Shown here: positions 18,980 to 27,212 of the stretch, in pieces
How positions within the stretch are numbered: the first letter of the stretch is position 1
Layout: each line of letters opens with the position of its first letter
Source: a virus
IMG/VR virus record: IMGVR_UViG_3300027974_000115
Location: 1-29,839 of that record
Strand: one strand, 5' to 3'
DNA length: 29,839 bases
Notes under the pieces: generated by a model
What the model was told of the DNA's origin: nothing
Databases searched by the model: none
What the model saw: the letters and a program-made list of their open reading frames with translations, nothing else
Position numbers and translations under genes: made by a program

Positions 18980-18998
18980 AAACTATTTATAAATTAAA
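18980..18998 (+). promoter_or_regulatory. candidate late promoter element, copy 3
   Basis: AAACTATTTATAAATTAAA, identical to the element at 10565-10583 and 9 bases before the ATG at 19008 (8 bases in the other copy). It occupies most of the 42-base gap between two otherwise tightly packed virion genes. Two exact copies at nearly the same distance from a start codon argue for a functional site, most simply a late promoter; a translation-enhancer role is also possible. Confidence 0.5.
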
Positions 18999-19007
18999 TA
19001 AGAGAAC

Positions 19008-19916
19008 ATGGCAATAGGCTCATACGGTACAATAAGACCATCAGATGTTTCACCACAGGATGTTGAGATAATCATGAACTACACTCCAACAAGGGATGTG
19101 ACAGACCAATTTGTGCTTACAAAATTGGATGCACCTACCATACTTAAACCTTACTTTGCTAATAGTGAAACAGGAGGAAACGCGGGTGTTGAAGTTTTAG
19201 GTGGGTTATATAATTTAACATTACCTGCAAATCAATTTAACGCATTAGGTATCTACACATTATATTTAAGACCAGCTCAAATAAGAACCGTTATTACTGA
19301 TTGTGGTGTTTTAAGCGCATTACCAAATGTTAAAGGTCTTGTTATCGATATTAGTAACGTACCTACTCAATACCAAAATAAATTTGTTCCTCAAGGACTT
19401 GTAGGATTTAGAATTGAATACTTAAATAATGACGGCTCAAAAATACCTAACTTCTTTAGAGTAGTTACTTCAAGTTTTTATTGCGAACCAGTTGTAAGTA
19501 ATGAAGTTAATACTTCTCAAAAATCTATTAGATATAGATATGTCGATGGAGATTCGAATCTTATTTTCCTAACACTATCACCTTCATCATCACCAACTAA
19601 CAAACCAAATGCAACTCCATATATTGGACAGCCTGACCAAGATATTATTATCACTAACACTTTCTTTAATCCTATTAGTTTGGAGGTAGAAATGGTTGAA
19701 TACGATATCTCATCTCTTGCTATTGCTCTTTACGGTAATCAGACCAAGTCTATTGATGATGGTATTTACACAATCTATGACTCTCAAAATAACATATACA
19801 GACAATACAACTTATATGAAATTAGAGACCAATTTAACGCGTTGTTATATGAGGTTAGACAAAATAGAAACGATAATATTGATTTCAGTAAAAACTTTAC
19901 AAACATAACTAGCTAA
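19008..19916 (+). CDS. virion structural protein, unknown, 302 aa
   Basis: Not recognised. The protein begins with a short conserved-looking N-terminus (IGSYGTIRPSDVSPQDVEII), then a beta-rich body. Length and position after large wedge genes loosely suggest a gp8-like baseplate wedge subunit (T4 gp8 is 334 aa), but I see no sequence motif that would confirm this. A Ser/Pro/Asn-rich linker occurs near 195-210 (LSPSSSPTNKPNATPYIGQP). The C-terminal part (YEIRDQFNALLYEVRQNRND) is probably helical. It starts 9 bases after the third candidate promoter and its stop overlaps the following ATG by one base, indicating coupling with the 995-aa gene. Confidence 0.7.
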   Translation: MAIGSYGTIRPSDVSPQDVEIIMNYTPTRDVTDQFVLTKLDAPTILKPYFANSETGGNAGVEVLGGLYNLTLPANQFNALGIYTLYLRPAQIRTVITDCGVLSALPNVKGLVIDISNVPTQYQNKFVPQGLVGFRIEYLNNDGSKIPNFFRVVTSSFYCEPVVSNEVNTSQKSIRYRYVDGDSNLIFLTLSPSSSPTNKPNATPYIGQPDQDIIITNTFFNPISLEVEMVEYDISSLAIALYGNQTKSIDDGIYTIYDSQNNIYRQYNLYEIRDQFNALLYEVRQNRNDNIDFSKNFTNITS

Positions 19917-22903
19917 TGGCGATAACGCAAAAGACTACGAAATACTTTTACCCTCCAAGACCTGGTAGTGGAGCTGCAACCTTTTCTGACAACATTGTAG
20001 GATTACAAACAGTTGAGGGTGGCGGACTTACGCAAGGTAATTTTGAGTTTACAACTTCAGTAGTTGAAAAGGTTAATAGAACCTTTAACGTTGGAGCGTT
20101 CTCTGAACCTATTAGTTTAGATTCGTTAGATATTGAAGATTTAACCGAAAGTCGTAGAATAATGGCAACTCAATTTAGAGTTTATCCAAACTATGACGTA
20201 TCTCAGGTTCTTAACTTTTCAATGTATGGTTCTTTAAGTAAAAGATTCCAAGTTTCGGTTACACATATTCTTCATCAGTTTCCAGCTTCTTTGGATATTA
20301 TGTATACCAACCTTGATTTTACAACAGGACCTACAGCAACTAATATTCAATATAATGAAACAGAAGATGAAACATATTTTCAAGTTGACGTTAGTAGAAT
20401 TAACAACCCTTTTGGTATCGATTACTCAATAAGTGCATCAACTAATTTATTAGCTAGTGAGATTACACAGTCACCATACAGAAATTTATATAACACTTAT
20501 TTAGATTATTGTGTGAGTATTAACGATAACATATATAATATTGTATCATTTACACCATCAGAGACGTTAAATTCGGGATATATTCAATTTTATGTATCAG
20601 GAGCACCATTTGGTACTACAGCCTCTACAATCAACGAACAATACCAAATAAGACCAAATGATTTTATTACAGATAAAATATTCGCTGAGAATTTTGATGA
20701 GGTTGAAAAGTTTTTATTAAATCGTTTAATAAGACCACCATATACTGCAATATTTCAAGTACCTCAACAAAATGAAGATGGGCAATTTTATACTGACTAT
20801 CAACAAGTTACTTGGCCGTTGGATGGCACTTGGAATTTAGATATTAGGTCCTTTTTGTTTGATGACTATTTAAGTAAATTAGAGGAAATTGGTAAGAATT
20901 TAGATTCGTTTAAAACAAATTTAATATCAAGATTTTTAACTTCTGATTCATTAAAAGAATTTGATACAAGAGGACAAAAGGTTGAAAAAATATTTCAAAT
21001 ATACGGTAGAAGTTTTGACCAAGTAAAACAATTCATTGATGCGTTAGCATATATGAATTCGGTTAATTATAATCCTGAAAATGATATTCCATCTGAGTTG
21101 TTAGTTAACCTTGCAAGAACGTTAGGATATTCTTCAAATTTTTCACCAATAACAAATGAAGACTTTTTAAGTTCTGTTTTTGGAAATACAAACACACCAA
21201 CTTATCCTGGTTATGCAAGAGCCCTAACGCCTACAGAATTAAATTATGCGTTTTATAGAAATTTAATTTTAAATGCAGCATACCTTTTCAAATCTAAAGG
21301 AACAAGAAGGTCTGTTGAATTTATGATGAGATTAATTGGAGCTCCCGAATCATTAATTGAATTCAATGAGCACATTTATCTTGCTGACCAAAGAATTAAT
21401 TTAGACCAATTCTATACACAATGGGCTTCAATATCGGGAGGTACTTACGTACAAGACACTCCATCTTATTTGCCAGGACAAACATATAAAATTAAAGGAA
21501 ATGTATATAGCGCTTTTACATCCGTGGCAACTTACAGTAATGTTAACATTAGATTAGAAGATTATCCAATAGATGATTTAGGTTATCCTCAAGCACCTCT
21601 TAATACTGAGGATTATTTCTTCCAATTAGGAGCGGGATGGTACGAAGTAACACCACAACACAGAAGTCCTGACCAAGTACGAATTACAGGAAGCGTATAC
21701 ACAGGACAAAACTATGATATTCAAACTCAATTAACTCCGTTTTCTTATGGTCAACCATATTTGAATAGATTTAGAGATTTTCCTTATATGACGGAAGGAT
21801 TTAAATTAACTCAAGTTGTTGATAATAATAAATCGTGGTTAGAAGAAGATAATAAAATTAGAGTTTCAACAAACGCCGACTATAATGCTTATTATTATGT
21901 TGATAATGAAAAGTTAGTCCTAAATGTTAAGAATGTTGATTTATTCTTAAACCCTGGACAAGGTCTTGTTTATGATGTTTGGGACCAATCAAGAAGATAT
22001 GATTATCCAATTCCTGAATCAGGATTAACTGTTGGTTATCCTGTACCTGGTGGAGTAGATTGGACATATGTTGACCCTAAGCCAAAGAAAAAAACATTCT
22101 TCGAATTCTCTCAAACATTTTGGCAGAACATGATTAATGTTAGAAACAGACAATACATTACAGATGGTAAAACAGGAGGATATCCAACATTACAATCCAT
22201 TTGGTGGAAATATATTGAATCTGAAGCAACTGTTGGATTACCAAACAACAAGTATACGTATCAAAAACTAATTGATTACGTAAATGGTATTGGGCCTTAT
22301 TGGATGAAATTGGCAGAACAAATGATTCCTGCCACAACTATTTGGAATACAGGTGTTAGAATGGAAAACTCAGTTTTACACAAACAAAAATTTGTTTATA
22401 GAAGACAAAGAGGATGCCAATTTATACCAGTACCTGTCGACCCTTGTTTTATTATTTCAAATATATTTGATTATACATGTGCGACGGAGTATACAGATTT
22501 TAATATATATCCTTGGTTAAATGGTGATACTAATGTGAGTAATTTTAGTAGTATTTTATCTAACAGATTAAATAATATGTTATCATCAAGTGGGGTAACG
22601 TTAAATGAATGTGTACAAAATTCAGTACAATCTAATTGGTATGTTAACTTAACAATTGGAGGTGACAGTATTATACAAGAACCATTTTATACTGGTTACG
22701 GATTAACAGATGTACCATCAAACAGAGATTGGAGAAATGCTTTAATTCAATATCTACCTGAATTATATAAATATGGATACACTTATTACTTAAATGGTAA
22801 TATTTTAACAGTAACGAGTCTTACTTGTACTGAAAGAAATGTTGGAGAAATATTGTCTTTAAATTCAGGAATAAACATTAATATAAATTGTAATACCATT
22901 TAA
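19916..22903 (+). CDS. tail/baseplate protein with gpI-like motif, 995 aa
   Basis: A large tail protein. Residues about 449-490 (LFKSKGTRRSVEFMMRLIGA, then P-E-S and EHIYLADQ) match the helical K-G-T motif of P2 gpI-type baseplate proteins, which link baseplate to tail fibres. Residues 265-400 (DEVEKFLLNRLIRPPYTAIF and onward) are part of the same helical/beta body. The N-terminal 60 residues are Gly/Ser/Thr-rich. The C-terminal ~115 residues form a separate domain that is recognisably similar to the C-terminus of the next protein, which starts one base before this gene ends (shared pattern P-S-x3-W-x-N). Function is inferred as a baseplate or fibre-connector protein; an adhesin-bearing tip protein is the alternative. 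No signal peptide or transmembrane segment. Confidence 0.75.
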   Translation: MAITQKTTKYFYPPRPGSGAATFSDNIVGLQTVEGGGLTQGNFEFTTSVVEKVNRTFNVGAFSEPISLDSLDIEDLTESRRIMATQFRVYPNYDVSQVLNFSMYGSLSKRFQVSVTHILHQFPASLDIMYTNLDFTTGPTATNIQYNETEDETYFQVDVSRINNPFGIDYSISASTNLLASEITQSPYRNLYNTYLDYCVSINDNIYNIVSFTPSETLNSGYIQFYVSGAPFGTTASTINEQYQIRPNDFITDKIFAENFDEVEKFLLNRLIRPPYTAIFQVPQQNEDGQFYTDYQQVTWPLDGTWNLDIRSFLFDDYLSKLEEIGKNLDSFKTNLISRFLTSDSLKEFDTRGQKVEKIFQIYGRSFDQVKQFIDALAYMNSVNYNPENDIPSELLVNLARTLGYSSNFSPITNEDFLSSVFGNTNTPTYPGYARALTPTELNYAFYRNLILNAAYLFKSKGTRRSVEFMMRLIGAPESLIEFNEHIYLADQRINLDQFYTQWASISGGTYVQDTPSYLPGQTYKIKGNVYSAFTSVATYSNVNIRLEDYPIDDLGYPQAPLNTEDYFFQLGAGWYEVTPQHRSPDQVRITGSVYTGQNYDIQTQLTPFSYGQPYLNRFRDFPYMTEGFKLTQVVDNNKSWLEEDNKIRVSTNADYNAYYYVDNEKLVLNVKNVDLFLNPGQGLVYDVWDQSRRYDYPIPESGLTVGYPVPGGVDWTYVDPKPKKKTFFEFSQTFWQNMINVRNRQYITDGKTGGYPTLQSIWWKYIESEATVGLPNNKYTYQKLIDYVNGIGPYWMKLAEQMIPATTIWNTGVRMENSVLHKQKFVYRRQRGCQFIPVPVDPCFIISNIFDYTCATEYTDFNIYPWLNGDTNVSNFSSILSNRLNNMLSSSGVTLNECVQNSVQSNWYVNLTIGGDSIIQEPFYTGYGLTDVPSNRDWRNALIQYLPELYKYGYTYYLNGNILTVTSLTCTERNVGEILSLNSGINININCNTI

Positions 22904-25035
22904 TGGCGGCTTTTAATTATATATTACAGATTACGGGTGATTGTCAATCAAATAATGGTGGAGCTATTACTATAGTACCAACAGGAGGTACCGCACCATA
23001 TACCGTTCAATGGACAAGTCCTGATTTAGGTCAAGATACCGCAGTACTTTATTCATCTAGATATGGATTGTCGGCAGATACGTATGTAATCAGAGTTAAT
23101 GATTCTACAATACCAACTAACCAAGAGTTTTATATAAACATACCTGTGTCAAGCGGAGTTTGTGCTTCAATTTTAGGGGTGCAGGATACAACATGTAATT
23201 TAGCCAATGGTTCTGTAACAGGAACTTCAACATCTCAATATTCGTCAACAAATTTTTATTTGTATGATATGAGTAACACCTTGATTCAATCAGCAGTGAC
23301 CAATACTGAGCAAGTTGTTTTTGGAGGAATTGATTATGGTTCTTATTATATGGTGGCCCAAGATTTAGGAGGATGTACGGGAGAGACACAAAGTTTTATT
23401 ATTGACACGTCAACAGAGTTTAGTTTTGGTTTATATGTTGTACCAAATTCAAGTTGTGGAGGAACTCCAATAGGTAAAATAATTGTAACAGGACAAACAG
23501 GACAAGCTCCATTCTCATATCTTTGGAGTAACGGTCAAACAGGAAGTACCATTACGGGATTAACCTCAGGTAGTTATTCGGTTTCTGTAACAGATGCATA
23601 TGGATGTACAAAATCTGCGGAAGGGTCGGTAACAAATGTTAATCAAATTGGATTAGGTATTATAACTTCAACATCACCAAGTTGTTTTCAAAATAATGGT
23701 GTTATTAATTTAACTATCACGGGAGGAACTGCGCCCTATTATTATTCGGCATCAACTGGTAACGTATTAATATCATATTCAAAAACTTATAGTTTATCAG
23801 GATTGACTGCGGGTGATTATAACTTCCAAGTTACAGATGCTGCGTATTGTCAATTATTTGCTGGAACTACATTACAAACTCCTGGAGGAATAACTTCAGT
23901 ATTGGTTACTAATCAAAATTCAACTTGTTCAAGTACAAATGGATTAATTCAAATATCGGTAGTTGGTGGAGCAACTCCTTATACTTATACATTAATTTCA
24001 CCAGATGGTACACAACTTAATATAAACACTTCTCAAACAACTTATGTTTTTGATGGATTATCTACAGGGACGTATACTGTCGCAGTTTCAGATTCGACAG
24101 GGTGTTCTTACATGCAAGAAGTTACCATTATAACAGAAAACAAATTTACAATTTCAACAAATGTTACTGAAACAAGTTGTAATCAAAATAATGGGACAAT
24201 AACCATATATTCAACAACAGGAGGTACAATGCCTTTGGATTATTCTGTAGATGGGTTATATAACGTACTTGATACTAACTTAAGCGCGGTAACGTTTAAT
24301 AATTTATCGGCAGGAGCCCATAATGTTAGTGTTACTGATTCTGATGGGTGTGTTCAAAATCAAACTGTTTTTATTCCGTTCAGCCAACGTTTAGATTTTT
24401 CATTATATAGTACTTCTTGTGGTAGTGGTAGTAATGGACAGATAACAGCATTTATATCGTCAGGTGAACCACCATTTAATTTTAATTGGTCGGACAATAT
24501 TCCTAATGAGCCACAACAAATTCAAGTTACAGGATTAACCGCAGGAACATATAGTTTAACCGTAGTTGATGATAATGGATGTTCTTTAACAAGAACGACA
24601 AGTATTAATTGTTATAAAAATTATGCTTCATATCAATCATATGTTATGGGTGCAGAAGTATTCAACGTTTCTTCACCAACTAAGTTTGGTATGTTACAAA
24701 TGTTGAACGAAGGATTTTATGATTTAACTACAGGTAATACAAGTTGTAATTTAGTTGATGCAACATATACTGCCAAAGTATCGGTAAATCCTGCAGGAAT
24801 AGTAGTTAGCCAACCATTCTTTACTTCAACATCTTTAGTTCAAGCTCCAAGTGATAATTTATGGTATAATACTATAAAATCTTTATTGTTGAGTATTCCT
24901 GGTATAGGTAATGTGACTATCAACCAATTAAATAATCAAATCACTATTGAAACAAGCAAAAACAATACATCCTTACAAGGACAAGAAATTGTAATTGACT
25001 TAATAATAGTTTATGACATAATGTGCTTATCATGA
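22903..25035 (+). CDS. SprB-like repeat surface protein, 710 aa
   Basis: Contains seven consecutive SprB-type modules at about residues 10-87, 98-158, 185-235, 261-316, 342-401, 426-483 and 506-560. Each has the form C-x-x-NNG-x-I-x-I-x-x-x-GG-T-x-P-Y ... G-L-(S/T)-A-G-x-Y-x-V-x-V-x-D-x-x-G-C, starting and ending with a Cys about 50-73 residues apart (C98/C158, C185/C235, C261/C316, C342/C401, C426/C483, C506/C560). In Bacteroidota such modules build cell-surface adhesins, including the gliding protein SprB. There is no signal peptide, so this version is probably carried on the virion. Residues 595-710 are a C-terminal domain similar to that of the preceding protein, probably for attachment to the tail. 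The start overlaps the previous stop by one base. It likely acts in host binding or surface attachment. Confidence 0.82.
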   Translation: MAAFNYILQITGDCQSNNGGAITIVPTGGTAPYTVQWTSPDLGQDTAVLYSSRYGLSADTYVIRVNDSTIPTNQEFYINIPVSSGVCASILGVQDTTCNLANGSVTGTSTSQYSSTNFYLYDMSNTLIQSAVTNTEQVVFGGIDYGSYYMVAQDLGGCTGETQSFIIDTSTEFSFGLYVVPNSSCGGTPIGKIIVTGQTGQAPFSYLWSNGQTGSTITGLTSGSYSVSVTDAYGCTKSAEGSVTNVNQIGLGIITSTSPSCFQNNGVINLTITGGTAPYYYSASTGNVLISYSKTYSLSGLTAGDYNFQVTDAAYCQLFAGTTLQTPGGITSVLVTNQNSTCSSTNGLIQISVVGGATPYTYTLISPDGTQLNINTSQTTYVFDGLSTGTYTVAVSDSTGCSYMQEVTIITENKFTISTNVTETSCNQNNGTITIYSTTGGTMPLDYSVDGLYNVLDTNLSAVTFNNLSAGAHNVSVTDSDGCVQNQTVFIPFSQRLDFSLYSTSCGSGSNGQITAFISSGEPPFNFNWSDNIPNEPQQIQVTGLTAGTYSLTVVDDNGCSLTRTTSINCYKNYASYQSYVMGAEVFNVSSPTKFGMLQMLNEGFYDLTTGNTSCNLVDATYTAKVSVNPAGIVVSQPFFTSTSLVQAPSDNLWYNTIKSLLLSIPGIGNVTINQLNNQITIETSKNNTSLQGQEIVIDLIIVYDIMCLS
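22942..24582 (+). repeat. seven SprB-like protein modules
   Basis: Amino-acid-level tandem modules within the 710-aa gene, diverged at the DNA level. Modules 1 and 2 are the most degenerate; modules 3-7 keep the terminal Cys pair and the G-T-Y/F-x-V-x-V-x-D-x-x-G-C ending. Confidence 0.8.
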
Positions 25036-25412
25036 CACAAGTTAGAATAACAGACATATCAGGGAGTACGGCGTATCCGTTTAGTGTTTATATATCGGAC
25101 GTTTATGGTAATTATCAAACTTTGATTGGTACCATAAGTTCTGCGGTTCCACCTACAGTTTATTATAATACTGTTATACCTTCAATTTTTCAGACTGCAC
25201 CTCAAATAATGTTGACATTGGTCGACTCTAATAATTGTTCAATATTCAAAATATTGAATTGTACTTTTGGTTGTACATTCCAAATTACAATTGAGATGGC
25301 AAATTGTAATGTTGATATTAATATTCAAAATTCATCTTGTACTTTTGGAGTTTCTTTAGCCGACCCAAGTTGTTTTATTAATGATTTAAATTTATCAGAC
25401 CCAAGCTGTTAA
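25032..25412 (+). CDS. small Cys-ladder protein, 126 aa
   Basis: Not recognised as a family. The ATG at 25032 overlaps the preceding stop by 4 bases (ATGA) and is preferred over the in-frame GTG at 25023. The N-terminal 75 residues look like a beta domain (AYPFSVYISDVYGNYQTLIG). A similar P-F-S-(V/I)-Y-(I/V) strand occurs in the N-terminus of the next gene product. From residue 77 there is a short repeat with Cys at 81, 92, 103, 114 and 126, i.e. one Cys every 11-12 residues, each followed by alternating hydrophobic residues, ending in two near-identical D-P-S-C steps. This suggests a small beta-solenoid or disulfide-stapled strand stack. The Cys count is too regular to be chance. It probably assembles on the tail with its neighbours. 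Confidence 0.75.
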   Translation: MTQVRITDISGSTAYPFSVYISDVYGNYQTLIGTISSAVPPTVYYNTVIPSIFQTAPQIMLTLVDSNNCSIFKILNCTFGCTFQITIEMANCNVDINIQNSSCTFGVSLADPSCFINDLNLSDPSC

Positions 25413-25507
25413 TAAATAATTTTAAAAAAAGATATTCATTTTATTATTTTTAAGATTATTAGTAAGGAAATAGAATACTTGCGGTATTTATTAAATAAAA
25501 TCCGCGG
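25413..25507 (+). promoter_or_regulatory. intergenic region with two weak hairpins, candidate terminator/promoter
   Basis: This 95-base gap is almost entirely A/T. An A/T-only inverted repeat (25415-25428 with 25447-25460; 14 pairs including one G-T) could be a weak terminator for the small Cys-ladder gene, but has no clear T-tract. A second, imperfect dyad (25481-25505; gcgg ... ccgc ends, A/T centre) lies directly against the ATG at 25508 and may act as an operator or occlude translation start. Its centre, tatttattaaataaa, weakly resembles the candidate late element. No Shine-Dalgarno site is visible. Confidence 0.35.
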
Positions 25508-27196
25508 ATGGCACTTTATAATATTTTAGTCGTAAATAACGCACCTGGTTGTAATGACACTACAGTAACTGAACAAGTTAGTGTAAGTGCATGTACAACA
25601 TACATAGTAAGATTAGCTTCCAACTCAAATGCGTTAGGCCCATTTAGCATTTATGTTAATACATCGTTCTTCGGTTCAGGGTATACAAGAACAGATATGT
25701 TCAACGGAGTAGTAGTTTCTTTAGATTGTACAACACCTACTCCAACACCAACTCCATCGATAACTCCAGGGGCAACATTAACTCCAACTCCATCAGAAAC
25801 TGCGACTAATACACCGACTCCAACAGAGACTGCAACTAATACGCCAACACCAACAAATACACCAAGTCCAACTCCTACAATAGGAGCTAGTCCTACGCCA
25901 ACTGAAACTGCAACGCAGACACCTACAGTAACTCCGACAAATACTCCAACCGTAACACCAACTAACACTACAACCGTAACACCAACTAACACAGAAACTC
26001 CTACAAGTACTCCAAGCGAAACTCCTACAAATACACCAACGGTAACGCCAACAGAAACTCCAACAAATACACCAACTAATACTGCAACTGTAACTCCAAC
26101 TAATACTGAAACTCCAACTAATACTCCAACAGAAACTCCTACAACTACACCAACTAATACTCCAACCGTAACACCAACAAATACTGAAACTCCAACACAG
26201 ACTCCAAGTGAGACTCCTACAAATACGCCAACTAATACAACAACTCAAACACCAACCAACACCGCAACTAACACAGAAACTCCTACAAGTACTCCAAGCG
26301 AAACTCCTACTAATACACCAACGAATACTCCAAGTGTTACTCAAACATCAACGAATACTCAAACACCAACTCCGACTGTAACCGCAACTAACACTGCTAC
26401 CGTAACTGCAACATCAACACCTACACCAACAGAAACCGCAACCGCAACTCCAACAGCTTCGATAACTGCAACACCGACTGAGACAGCAACTGCAACACCA
26501 ACTGCTACAACTACTGCGACAGTTACACCAACAATGACACAAACTCCAACAGTAACGCAAACACCAACAAATACTGCAACTCCAACTAATAGTATGACTC
26601 CAACAATGACCCAAACACCGTCACCAACAGGAGCTCCATTCTTGGCATATTTAACAATTGAACCTCAAGCTCAGAATGTTAACTTCAACGGATGGATGGT
26701 ATCTCAAGGTTCAACGTTCCGTGGATTCTTCAATAATGGAGCAACTACTGCAAACGCTGTAACATTTAATCAACAGATGAATGCTTACTTGAACTACTCA
26801 GGATGGGGAGGAAACTCACCTGCAATTATTACAGGTACAATTTCTCCGACATCAGGAGGAAACGATTTTTACGGAAATCCAATCAATGCGTACTTGTTCC
26901 AAACTACGCAAGTATCAGGAGGTACAACACCAAGTAATGCTTGGTATACATGGTATGTTTCAACAGGAGCGACAAACGGTCAGATTATGACTCAAATTGG
27001 AACAAATACCGCAAATAATCCAAACGCATTAACCGCTAGAAATTTAAATTCAGCATATTACAATCTAACAATCAATTATACGGGAGGAACAATCCCTCCA
27101 GGAACATATCGTGTTTACACGACATATTCTGGTACAGATTTTAGAATAAATGCCTCAGTAAATAATGTTTACTTTAAAGGGAACACCTTAATATAA
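25508..27196 (+). CDS. surface protein with Thr/Pro-rich stalk, 562 aa
   Basis: Three-part protein. Residues 1-74 are an N-terminal beta domain with P-F-S-I-Y-V and three Cys, similar in look to the preceding small protein and probably its attachment to the virion. Residues 75-374 are a 300-residue low-complexity stalk of T-P-T/T-E-T/T-N-T units (for example [20 protein letters not shown]), with no Lys, Arg or aromatic residues and one Met-containing stretch near its end. Residues 375-562 form a C-terminal globular domain ([20 protein letters not shown] ... [14 protein letters not shown]), likely the exposed receptor-binding or display head. Such Thr-rich stalks resemble mucin linkers and might be O-glycosylated in a Bacteroidota host, although the host's D-S/T-hydrophobic sequon is not present in the stalk. 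There is no signal peptide. The exact function is unknown. Confidence 0.8.
   Translation: MALYNILVVNNAPGCNDTTVTEQVSVSACTTYIVRLASNSNALGPFSIYVNTSFFGSGYTRTDMFNGVVVSLDCTTPTPTPTPSITPGATLTPTPSETATNTPTPTETATNTPTPTNTPSPTPTIGASPTPTETATQTPTVTPTNTPTVTPTNTTTVTPTNTETPTSTPSETPTNTPTVTPTETPTNTPTNTATVTPTNTETPTNTPTETPTTTPTNTPTVTPTNTETPTQTPSETPTNTPTNTTTQTPTNTATNTETPTSTPSETPTNTPTNTPSVTQTSTNTQTPTPTVTATNTATVTATSTPTPTETATATPTASITATPTETATATPTATTTATVTPTMTQTPTVTQTPTNTATPTNSMTPTMTQTPSPTGAPFLAYLTIEPQAQNVNFNGWMVSQGSTFRGFFNNGATTANAVTFNQQMNAYLNYSGWGGNSPAIITGTISPTSGGNDFYGNPINAYLFQTTQVSGGTTPSNAWYTWYVSTGATNGQIMTQIGTNTANNPNALTARNLNSAYYNLTINYTGGTIPPGTYRVYTTYSGTDFRINASVNNVYFKGNTLI
25730..26629 (+). repeat. Thr/Pro-rich low-complexity stalk repeat
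   Basis: About 900 bases encoding 300 residues dominated by Thr, Pro, Asn, Glu, Ser, Ala. Building blocks such as actcctacaaatacacca recur with synonymous variation (act/aca, cca/ccg/cct). The two antisense frames that stay open here are a by-product of this composition. Confidence 0.9.
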
Positions 27197-27212
27197 AAAT
27201 AATAAAAAGACT

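Noticed and set aside
25023-25031. GTG start for the small Cys-ladder gene.
   Set aside because: The ATG at 25032 overlaps the previous stop by 4 bases as in classic coupling, and the three extra residues add nothing recognisable.
25651-26614. Minus-strand open frames rich in Val/Gly or Ser/Cys/Trp.
   Set aside because: Antisense shadows of the Thr/Pro stalk codons; composition is meaningless for a protein and genes in this genome are all on the + strand.
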